From Symbiodinium natans (taxonomy: Eukaryota > Sar > Dinophyceae > Suessiales > Symbiodiniaceae): a stretch of DNA of 64,000 nt. The position numbers were made by a program, and so were the translations under genes. Position 1 is the first letter of the stretch. Every line of letters starts with the position of its first letter. Location of the stretch: contig CAJNDS010000254.1 of NCBI GenBank assembly GCA_905221605.1, positions 94,386 to 158,385 of the forward strand. The letters are read 5' to 3'. Shown piece by piece: positions 57,495-64,000 of the stretch. The notes under the pieces were generated by a model. The model saw nothing but the letters and a program-made list of their open reading frames with translations, searched no databases and had not been told where the DNA came from.

Positions 57495-58373
57495 TTAAAC
57501 AGACAGAACGGCGTCGGCTGTCTGAAAAGCCACTTCTTCGGCAGCCGGCCCTACGCGATGTAGCTTTCTCACTTGGTCGGTGTCATCTAGGTGTTCGCTC
57601 CGTTCTGACCCGAACAGTTCGAAGTCGGCGCTGTCCGTGGATCCCTCCAGAGGCTCTTCCACAGACCCAGTCACCTCAATAAATCCAAGGCCCTCGTATG
57701 GCGGGTGCCTTCGACTGACACCTCGGAACTGCAAGGGCTGCGGTGTGAGTCTCGATCGGGGCATGAGCGTCTTCGACTGCAGGCGGTAGGCAATCTGCTT
57801 TGCTCTCAGCTGCAAGTCCTCCTGAGTGCTGGAGTAGGCCTGAGGGGCGAAGACCGTTGCGATCTCTTTAAAGATCGTTTGCACGACCGCGCTGTAGTCC
57901 AGCGTCCTTTCGCCATCAGCTTGGCTCTGCCTGAAGCTGAAGTCCGTTGGAACTGCGAAGCCAGGCTCGGCGATGACAGGGATGACACAGCAACCCAACT
58001 CAACCACGTCGAGAATCCAGTTCGAAAGATGGAAAGAAAACAGGCAGCCCGTGGAACACATCAGAAGTGCTGTCACGGTGCTAGCAGGAATGCCTTGGCC
58101 TTTGCTGAGCACGTGTGGCAAGGAGCACGTCAGCGTTTTGTTCACCGCGCGGAGGAGCAGCTCGTAGAGAACGTATGTCGTGGCCACTGCTTCCAAATTG
58201 TCAGGATCCACCAGCAGGAGGCAATCCGGGTATTGAGCCTCCTGAGACACAGAATGCGGGGCGACAGTCCGCGTCAAAGAGTCACAGAGACGAGCCAAGG
58301 TCTGCAAATTCAGCGTGGCGGGCATGGCGTAGGAGTCTATGGTGCCGATCCATTTCAAGGTCTCCGACACATC
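57495..58373 (-). CDS. Exon 9: end of TIR, degenerate second TIR-like half, acidic tail, stop
   Basis: This 879-nt exon encodes residues 1118-1409 and the stop. It begins DVSETLKWIGTIDSY, the usual C-terminal helix of the first TIR. A second TIR-like fold follows at about 1165-1260: CLLLVDPDNLEAV resembles box 1 and LSNWILDVVELGCCVIPVI resembles the distal helix and strand, but the SH motif and the catalytic Trp-Cys-x-x-Glu are absent. The last 120 residues are rich in Ser, Glu and Asp and look disordered. On the + strand CCCTAAA repeats lie just left of the gene (57325-57411). No polyadenylation signal is obvious. Confidence 0.8.
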   Translation of the reverse strand, partial: DVSETLKWIGTIDSYAMPATLNLQTLARLCDSLTRTVAPHSVSQEAQYPDCLLLVDPDNLEAVATTYVLYELLLRAVNKTLTCSLPHVLSKGQGIPASTVTALLMCSTGCLFSFHLSNWILDVVELGCCVIPVIAEPGFAVPTDFSFRQSQADGERTLDYSAVVQTIFKEIATVFAPQAYSSTQEDLQLRAKQIAYRLQSKTLMPRSRLTPQPLQFRGVSRRHPPYEGLGFIEVTGSVEEPLEGSTDSADFELFGSERSEHLDDTDQVRKLHRVGPAAEEVAFQTADAVLSV

Positions 58374-59713
58374 CTCTTAGTTGCCGAGTTCAGAAGCCCC
58401 ACAAAAAATATACACTTTCAGTTCTGTAGGGGGATTGTAGTATCCCAAAAAGTGCAAAGTGTACTCACTCAGCTGCTCAGTCCTCTAGGGAGAGGCTGTA
58501 GCTGGTCAAGACTTCAACCCCAGGAATCGCGAAGGTCAGGTTCTCCCGAAAGTGCTCGTCCGGCTCCTGAAATTCCGGCCATCGCACCATCACCGCGTGG
58601 ACATCCGACAGCCTGGCAGTGACAGCCTCGCGGGGGTTTAGGGTTAGGGTTTAGGGTTTAGGGTTTAGGGTTTAGGGTTTAGCGTTTAGGGTTTAGGGCT
58701 TAGGGTTTAGGGTTTAGCGTTTACGGTTAGGGTTTAGGGTGTAGGGTGTAGGGTGTTGAAAAGGCAGGTAGGTAGGTTGTCATGGGGAAGGTGGGGGGGA
58801 GGGGGGCGGGGTGGGAGGCAATTTCGTTATTCCCTGAATTTAGCTATGAAAAGGCTGAGCCGTGCCTTTTTGATAGGGTCCTTAAGGCTGTAAGGGAGGG
58901 GAGTTCAAGAGGGGGGTCTGTAGCCCAATGCTCCCCACTCCTCCCTAAGGCGCCCAGAGCTTCCCTAAGGTTTCCTCTAGGTACCTACTCCCATGAACCC
59001 CCTTTTTGAGGACCCTACAACTTTTGCTGACTCCCTAAACCCTAAACCCTAAACCCTAAACCCTAAACCCTAAACCCCAAACCCTAAACCCTAAACCCTA
59101 AATGTTAAGCCCTAAACCCGATCATGCGAGACACGGGCTTCATGTTGGAAACGTACTTCGTGCAGGAACGTGGAAAATTGAGGGGTTGGAAATAAAACCA
59201 TGCATCATAACCCACCTGCTCGGCTCACAGAAGGCCAGAGGGTTGAAGACTGTGCGGCTGGGGACTGTGGGCTTGCTTATACTATTAGGGCGCGTCTGTT
59301 CCCATGCTTGTCCGAAAAACTCTGCAGGGAGTCCTCCTAGGGACTTCTCAGTCGGATATAAGTAGACTTACAAGCTTCTCTATGTTCCATGTCACCGAGC
59401 CATAAAAAGTCCAGTTAAAAATCCAACAGCTGCTACTCATGTCAATGACATTTTCTCCGTGGCAAAATGGCATTTGCTGGTACTTGCACACAAACTTATG
59501 CCAGTAGGCCCCAATCAGTAAGAGACCACCCGAAAGCATGTATGTACTTCGTGTCGTACCTGCCTGTTGTGCATTGATTGATCCTCATTTGCTTACTGGC
59601 CCAAAACCCAAGGAAACAAAAGTTGAAACTTTCAGAAAAAAAACTACCCTATAACAAGCCCAAAAGTTGAAAAGTTGGGTTTTGAGCCAGTAAGTTTATT
59701 TCTTGCTGACCAT

Positions 59714-59747
<34 letters not shown>

Positions 59748-62700
59748 GCTCTCTCTCTTCTTGTTTGATCCCCATGCCTCGCCGATGCACCATTTCCGCT
59801 GGAGGATGCCGGGGCTTGCAAGAATGACGAGGGTGTGGGTGTCTCGCACGAAGCCAAACAGCTCCGTAAGATCCCGGAGATCGTCGGTGTCCATGAAGGT
59901 CGTGAAGCGGGAGCTTCGCTTAAGTAGCTGGGTCTTAAGCAACCGCGCAAAGGCTCCAGCAGTGCTCTTCTGGTGGGACAGGAAGAAGCGCCAGGGCTTT
60001 CGATGCAAGCGAGCCACATGCAGCAGGACGCCGTAGGCCGCCGCAGTGACGATGGCCAAGCTCATGTGCAGAAGGAAGAACAAGCAAATGGCCACTGATG
60101 TCCCGGCATCTTCGGTCCGGGCGAAGGCAGAAGCTATGTCCAGCACCACCAGTAGGCTAACATGCAGCATCACGTCCAAAAGATTACCAGCCCTCGAGCG
60201 CCACGGCTGAACGAAGGAAACAACGAGCGAGCTGGTGTAAAGAATCACATTCATCGCTACGATCTGAACAGACGTCGATGGCAACGCGGGCACCACGGCA
60301 ATCAGACCATTTCTGGCAAGGTATAACACCGAGTAAATCTCTGCTCCTGGCCGGAACTGCGACCACAAGAAGGTGCAGGCTCGGAAATAGGCAGCGTCTG
60401 CGCGGATGAGGCGCTTTGGAAGTTCCACCCAAGTGACCCAAATGCTGAGCACGAGGAAGCCGAGGGGCATGAGGGAGGCCAGCGCACCAATGATGCTCAT
60501 GGTGAGATGCTGGTCTTGCCCGCTGCAGAAGATGGAGTTGTACTTCTGCATTGTGAACATGCCATTCGGATGTTCGTTGCACTGGAAAGGCGCAAGTATG
60601 GCGGCGAAGATGGCGATGAAGAAGCTCTTGAATAGCGAGCCCACCGTGCGCAGAAGTCGGCTCATTCCCAAGTCCACAGCCCGACGTTTCCGGACGACAA
60701 GGGCCACGAGGTGCACATTCAAAGCCACGAACGCACAGATCGGGGCTGCCGAGGTGCTCAAGGCATACCTCGCCACCGGGCTCATGTGTGAGAGGCAGGA
60801 GATGGCCAGCATGTCCAGATCAAGCCCCATGAGCTCCTTCGCTGCAAAGGTTCATGAGCCCCCCAAAAAAAGTGTACACTTTCAGTTCTCTAGGGGGTTC
60901 TATCATCCCCGAAAGCGTAAAACCCTAAACCCTAAACCCTAAACCCTAAACCCTAAAGTGTACTCATTCAGCGAAGGCTCGAAGGAGTTGAGGATGCGAC
61001 CCACGGGATCCTCCCATGCGATCCCAAATTGATTGATGACCGCGAGCTGCTGTGCCACGGTTAGGAACCTTAAGGGTGGCCCAAGTGCTTAGGGATTTAG
61101 GGTTTTAGGGTTTTAGGGTTTTAGGGCTTTAGGGCTTTAGGGCTTTAGGGTTTTAGGGTTTTAGGGTTTTAGGGTAACCATACTACAATAAGGGTAACCC
61201 TTTCATGATTGGTTGCTTTACACGGGATCCCAGAACCCCAAAAAGAAAGGCAAAAAGGTATCACTGGGCTACCAAGGAACTGGGTCATAGCCAGGACAAA
61301 GATTGACATGTGAGCCTCCTGAGTTGTCCGGTCCACGCCAAGATCCAGTGAGATGTAGAGTACGGCGTTGAGAACCACCACCGCAACGGCCGCAAAGAGT
61401 ATGAGAGCGTAGGACGTGCCCGTGCAAGGTCCGCACGAGCCGTCACTGTAGGTCTGAAGGCCTGGGAGGCAATCCTCGCAGGTCACCTGACTAGCTCGGA
61501 ACAGCGAATTAGAGAATCGGGTACCTTTATGCACCCCGCCCATTCATCGTCACCTACTTCCCTACTTGGAGGTTCATGGTACTAACCAATTATAACTGTA
61601 CTTAGACCACTTATAAGCCCTTTAAGTGTGCCCTAATATGGTCACAAGTAGCTATAATTGGTTCATAACTCCCCCAAAAACGAGTAAGTCACCGAGTTGG
61701 CATCCCGACCACCGGCGCAGGTTCCTGGTGCACCGCCTGGGCAACGGGCGGCATCACCGAAGCATTGAAAAACGCTTCCCGGCTCTGCAGCTGATGAGAA
61801 GTACCCCGGAAGGAGCTCCTTGGTTGCTCTTTTAACCCCCCCAATAAAAGTGTAACGTCTGGCTCCCGTGCTATGAATACCAGGAAACCCGAAACTTATA
61901 AAGTGACAAAGTGGTAGTAAAGTCCCACCTAGGGCTCCACCTGACTTGACCCTGGGCAGCGCGAGCCACGGATGCACAGGGCGCAAAGCCCCTCAGGGCT
62001 CAAGTACCTGCCCGCCACACAGCCGCACAAGCTCTTCGATGTGGCACCATCCACCTCGATCCACTTCGTTGCGCCATCAGCTTGTACGGACCGGGTCGTG
62101 GTCGAGTGATTGCCGCCACCGCACGCCATGCAGCCGGAGGCTCCTGTGACATTTGCATAGCGCCCCAGTTCGCAGCGTCTGCAGTAGGCGCTGCCCGATT
62201 GGCCAGCGTAGGTCCCCAGGTCGCAGGGAACGCAGAGTGTCTCCCCGAGGGCGCTCCTATACTCCCCTTAGAACCTTAATAAAAATAATACTTTTAGTAT
62301 CCTCTTGGGTTGTATATAAACAAAAAACAATTCCCAAGGGGGATATAGGCTCTGGGAAGTACCGGGCTCACAAGGAACACAGCGGTAGGTTGACCCGTGC
62401 TCATCGCTGAACGGCTCTGAGACCTTGCCAGCCGTGCAGAGGCTGCAGCCCGTGGCTTGCGATCGGTTCTCCACGTGAGCACCTTGCCCGCCAGCCAAGC
62501 CATAGCCTTCTGAGTTGGCCTTTAAAGGCACTGAAAACTATTTGTATATAGGGTCCCTTATAAGCCCAAAATAAGGAAGTTTAAAGAATGTCCCAAACTC
62601 CAAGCCCTAGCCTTGTACACATTGCGTCTCAATGGGTACCCACTGCTGCCATCGGCTCCGCTGCGACCGCACCCACTCGCAGGCAACTGTCTCCACCGAC

Positions 62701-63848
62701 CCGGTGGCTGTTTCGGAGAGGAGGTGCTGCATCCCTGACAGGTCGAGCTCGAAGCTCTCAAGGAACTTCACCACTTTGGGTGCTTTCGACCTCAGGTCCC
62801 TCGAGACCATTTTGGTGATGAGACTCTCTGCGTCGGAGGTCCTGTACTTGGAGACCTCCCACTCACTGGCCTCATGGCGCGGGAACTGCACCAAGGAGGG
62901 GTCGAGATGAACGTGGGTGGCATCCGGAAGCCAGCAATAGAAAAGCGTGCGAGCGCTTGAGGCGTATCCAGCATACAGGCCGAAATCCTTTGCAATCCCC
63001 ATGGCCACGGGCATACCATGGAAAAATGCCCACTGCATGATGACGTGAACGCTCCAGCCATCACCCGCAGTTACGAGCGGAATGCACTTCGCCAGATCAT
63101 CGCGGCAGGCAGGCGAAAGCCAGAAATGGCCATATGGGCAATGAGCTTGCAGCTTTCCGCTGGTGTTTGACACGCCTTCTGTATCGCCAGTCCAGTGAAG
63201 ATATGCCTCCAGCTGCACCTGCCGTGTCCATCGTGCGTAGCTGGTGTTGCAGGGCAGGAAGTCCTCCACTTCCAGCGCGAAGGGCGGGTCGAAAAAGTTC
63301 TGGGCCTGATGGTAAGACAGGTTGTAGCTTTTGTAGAACTCAAGGGCCAAGCCGACCTCTCCATAGGCAGAATCCCTCACTGCTCCACTGATGCACAAGG
63401 CATTGTGACCAGTGTAACCGATTGAGCCCAAGTCTTCAGGGCCCTTGCCGGGGTTCTGCTCGTCGAACTGTTGCAACTCCGCATTCTTCCCGGTGACCCA
63501 CACTTCCAAAGCCACGTGGCCTTGTTCCGACTGTTCCGTGCAGTCCCAGTCAGCACAGCCGGCCAACAGTGGGAAGGCTGTAATGCTGGTGAGTCGTCTT
63601 TCTGGAAGAATCACAGCATGATATCCAAGGACTTCATTGAGAAAGATTCTGGCAAGGACAGAGGCTATCTCAGCAGATGCCCAATCACCCACACTAATAC
63701 GGATGGGCACATTGTTCCCCATGGTGTCTTGGATGTACCTCCGGTTGCTCTCGGGAACACCATCCAACAAGCACTTGCTGGCATTTGAGGCAATTGCGAA
63801 GGCTCCGTAGACAGCCAGCACCGACCACAACTTCGCGCAAGAGCCCAT
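57495..63848 (-). CDS. Nine-exon gene: signal peptide, OpuAC-like ectodomain, GCC repeats, multi-pass membrane region, TIR domain
   Basis: Seen: nine exons join without a frame break (phases 0,1,0,0,2,0,0,0) into 1,409 residues and a stop. All eight acceptors are AG followed by G; donors are GT five times, GA twice and GC once, which is the dinoflagellate pattern. Residues 1 to about 21 form a signal peptide; about 45-400 resemble glycine-betaine binding proteins; 410-634 hold CxxC-spaced GCC (ephrin-receptor-like) repeats; about nine hydrophobic spans lie between 639 and 988; 998 to about 1150 is a TIR domain; 1165-1260 is a second, degenerate TIR-like half; the tail is acidic and polar. Known: TIR domains signal or cleave NAD+; OpuAC folds bind betaine, choline or proline. 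Inferred: a plasma-membrane receptor for an osmolyte-like ligand with cytoplasmic TIR output. The ATG at 63848 was chosen because it starts a typical signal peptide; the frame stays open to about 63979, so an upstream exon beyond the window cannot be excluded. Confidence 0.85.
58374..58482 (-). other. Intron 8, related in sequence to intron 6
   Basis: The intron is 109 bp. On the + strand TACACTTTCAGTTCTGTAGG near 58410 matches TACACTTTCAGTTCTCTAGG near 60875 in intron 6, and both end near AAAGTGTACTCA(C/T)TCAG. Donor GA and acceptor AG lie inside an AGAGGA direct repeat. Confidence 0.65.
58483..58626 (-). CDS. Exon 8: second part of the TIR domain
   Basis: This 144-nt exon encodes 48 residues beginning AVTARLSDVHAVMVRWPEF. 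The V-T-A-R-L...V-x-V-x-W-P-x-F core continues a TIR domain directly from Trp-Cys-Ile-Gly-Glu at the end of exon 7. The acceptor is GCGAG/GCTGTC after a CCCTAAA-rich intron end, and the same seven bases GCGAGGC occur at the exon 7 donor. The donor is a GA dinucleotide (CTAGAG/GACTGA). The exon is too short to stand out as an ORF on its own. Confidence 0.75.
58627..59777 (-). other. Intron 7 (about 1.15 kb, GC donor), rich in telomere-like repeats
   Basis: On the + strand it holds TTTAGGG units at 58636-58757, unique sequence to about 59030, CCCTAAA units at 59034-59110, unrecognised sequence, and a CT-rich microsatellite at 59714-59758. No credible reading frame fits inside. It splits the TIR domain directly after the presumed catalytic Glu. 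Confidence 0.65.
58636..58757 (+). repeat. TTTAGGG repeats at the 3' end of intron 7
   Basis: About 16 units with a few GCGTTTA and TGTAGGG variants lie immediately inside the acceptor of exon 8. Read in the gene's sense they are CCCTAAA followed by CCCCCGCGAG and the splice site. Confidence 0.85.
59778..60836 (-). CDS. Exon 7: seven membrane spans and first half of the TIR domain
   Basis: This 1,059-nt exon encodes residues 717-1069. Hydrophobic spans lie near 747-765, 782-800, 829-852, 884-900, 906-925, 935-955 and 962-988. The TIR domain starts at 998: box 1 is WRFFLSHQK, the loop FMDTDDLRDLTELFGF spans 1030-1043, and LVILASPGILQRKWCIGE ends the exon. Known: in TIR NADases the Glu of the Trp-Cys-x-x-Glu region is catalytic; here it is Glu1069, the last residue of the exon. 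The intron begins with a GC donor. Reading on past this donor meets a low-complexity Arg/Glu stretch made by an intronic CT-rich microsatellite. Confidence 0.85.
60837..60965 (-). other. Intron 6, with telomere-like repeats and a GTGTACAC inverted-repeat element
   Basis: The intron is 129 bp. Read on the minus strand it opens GAGTACACTTTAGGG, then has five telomere-like units, then a sequence close to intron 8 (AACTGAAAGTGTA and relatives). The palindromic AGTGTACACT at its far end mirrors the start. This shared sequence marks a small intron-borne repeat family. Confidence 0.65.
60966..61068 (-). CDS. Exon 6: short exon bracketed by telomere-like repeats
   Basis: This 103-nt exon completes the Gln codon and encodes 34 residues (FLTVAQQLAVINQFGIAW and on), finishing the second membrane span. 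On the + strand it has CCCTAAA repeats to its left (60920-60957) and TTTTAGGG repeats to its right (61090-61176), both inside its flanking introns. This is the clearest case in the window of a coding exon sitting in the CCCTAAA-island-TTTAGGG layout. Its donor is read as AAT/GAGTAC, a GA donor. Confidence 0.7.
61090..61176 (+). repeat. TTTTAGGG octamer array inside intron 5
   Basis: About ten octamers, three of them GCTTTAGG variants, occupy much of the 212-bp intron 5 next to exon 6. Confidence 0.85.
61281..61486 (-). CDS. Exon 5: last cysteine motifs and first membrane spans
   Basis: This 206-nt exon begins V-T-C-E-D-C, ends the cysteine stalk (C-G-P-C) and enters a hydrophobic span at about residues 639-660 (YALILFAAVAVVVLNAVLYI). 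A second span starts near residue 674. It ends in phase 2 inside a Gln codon. The donor GTTCCTT was chosen over a nearby GTAGCC because only this choice stays open with exon 6 and because it gives matched GTTCCT at both intron ends. Confidence 0.7.
61487..61692 (-). other. Intron 4 of the TIR receptor gene, carrying a family B inverted-repeat element
   Basis: The intron is 206 bp, starts GTGACTTAC and ends GTCAG. Its interior (61561-61673 on the + strand) begins CTACTTGGAGGTTCATGG and continues like the dispersed copies at 2215, 2722, 36672 and 52533. Most of the right terminal repeat is missing. The GTGAC direct repeat at the junction fits insertion with target duplication. Confidence 0.7.
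61693..61818 (-). CDS. Exon 4: end of the GCC stalk
   Basis: This 126-nt exon encodes 42 residues (LLPGYFSSAAEPGSVFQC, then an ARCPGG motif). It is bounded by an ACCAAG acceptor and a GTGACTTAC donor, both in phase 0. The PGYFS...C...CPGG arrangement continues the GCC pattern. The following intron starts GTGACT and the next exon starts GTGACC, so the junction is bracketed by a 5-bp direct repeat. Confidence 0.7.
61941..62266 (-). CDS. Exon 3: central GCC cysteine-rich repeats
   Basis: This 326-nt exon encodes residues up to 571 with several repeats (CVPCDLGTY, CRRCELGRY, CMACGGG, CGCVAGRY, CALC). The CxxC-x2-G-x-Y pattern is the hallmark of the extracellular stalks of dinoflagellate multi-domain membrane proteins. 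It ends in phase 0 at CAG/GTGGAG. The start was chosen at TTCTAAG/GGGAG because the alternative acceptor TATAG 5 bases downstream breaks the frame. Confidence 0.75.
62363..62519 (-). CDS. Exon 2: first GCC cysteine-rich repeats
   Basis: This 157-nt exon runs from an AAAG acceptor to a GTACTTCC donor in phase 1. It encodes residues 411-463, with two CxxC pairs (CSLC and CVPC) and glycine/aromatic spacing typical of GCC2/GCC3 ephrin-receptor-like repeats. The upstream intron is only 99 bp and the downstream one 96 bp. The acceptor of the next exon was fixed by requiring the regular 13-residue spacing between successive CxxC pairs. Confidence 0.75.
62619..63848 (-). CDS. Exon 1: signal peptide and OpuAC-like solute-binding ectodomain
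   Basis: This exon encodes 410 residues. The start MGSCAKLWSVLAVYGAFAIA is a short hydrophobic leader with a likely cleavage site near residue 21. The segment around residues 49-81 (IRISVGDWASAE, then an alpha helix ending in LGYHAVIL) matches the first strand, Trp-containing loop and helix of bacterial OpuAC/ProX-type binding proteins, and a later GHVALEVWV stretch matches their second conserved strand. Inserted Cys-containing loops (CPYGHFWLSPAC) and Asn-x-Ser/Thr sites suit a secreted eukaryotic domain. The exon ends on Cys410 at a GTACAAG donor. The reading frame continues upstream of the ATG through a TTG, so the N-terminus is the least certain part. The family assignment is by pattern, not by search. 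Confidence 0.75.
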
Positions 63849-64000
63849 TGCTTCGCAAAGAGCTGCGGAAAAGCGACTGAGGTCCTGGGTCAGCAGAGTT
63901 GCTACAGCGGCAACTGTGGCCGCGCATAACTTGAGGGCCTTCCGGTCTTTCCTGGCTTGCAAAGCCCTCAACCCTAAACCCTAAAAATCCTCTACCCTAA

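Noticed and set aside
57705-58622. 305-codon plus-strand ORF
   Set aside because: Antisense shadow of exons 8 and 9; it crosses intron 8 and has no domain.
59649-59777. Continuation of exon 7 into an Arg/Glu repeat and stop
   Set aside because: The Arg/Glu run is an intronic CT-type microsatellite; splicing at the GC donor restores a complete TIR domain in exons 8 and 9.
63849-63971. TTG-initiated N-terminal extension of exon 1
   Set aside because: The ATG at 63848 begins a good signal peptide; the extension could be 5' UTR or an upstream exon, but nothing in the window proves it.

Overview
This window reads as nuclear DNA of a dinoflagellate, most like a symbiodiniacean or a relative. It is dominated by telomere-type heptamers (TTTAGGG/CCCTAAA) and their variants, dispersed internally in both orientations. 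The one clear gene has eight introns with mixed GT, GC and GA donors, and every acceptor is AG followed by G, the known dinoflagellate splice rule. Its product (TIR domain, GCC-type cysteine repeats, many membrane spans) also fits dinoflagellate gene families. Nothing looks bacterial, viral or organellar.

Layout. 1-7.6 kb: telomere-like arrays in both orientations alternating with short GC-rich islands, several of which look like small exons with good splice signals, plus inverted-repeat elements. 7.6-17.7 kb: one block of repeats. It contains purine/pyrimidine-alternating DNA with a 1,905-bp-offset duplication (to 12.06 kb), an 88-bp satellite (12.06-13.2 kb), a palindromic centre, the same satellite inverted as an 87-bp form (13.53-14.87 kb), a GAT microsatellite, and AT-rich palindromes (15.26-17.57 kb) with a 100-N assembly gap. 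A 27-bp sequence at the left edge of this block recurs inverted at its right edge. 17.7-57.4 kb: the telomere-like mosaic again, with at least four families of short inverted-repeat elements, long G/C homopolymers, AT microsatellites, a CTA/CGA triplet array and further exon-like islands. 57.5-63.85 kb: a nine-exon minus-strand gene.

The gene can be assembled in frame from exons 63848-62619, 62519-62363, 62266-61941, 61818-61693, 61486-61281, 61068-60966, 60836-59778, 58626-58483 and 58373-57495, giving 1,409 residues. The predicted order is signal peptide, a glycine-betaine-binding-protein-like (OpuAC) ectodomain, GCC cysteine repeats, about nine membrane spans, a TIR domain that keeps the Trp-Cys-x-x-Glu motif, then a second, degenerate TIR-like half. 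This looks like a cell-surface solute sensor coupled to TIR signalling and is the best candidate here for an undescribed system.

The second strong signal is structural. Its introns carry telomere-like repeats and small inverted-repeat elements that also occur dispersed through the window, and several junctions show 5-7 bp direct repeats, as expected of introner-type insertion. Many GC-rich islands in the mosaic have the same layout, CCCTAAA arrays on the left and TTTAGGG arrays on the right. They may be exons or gene fragments embedded in repeat-built introns, but strand and frame of most islands cannot be settled by reading alone.
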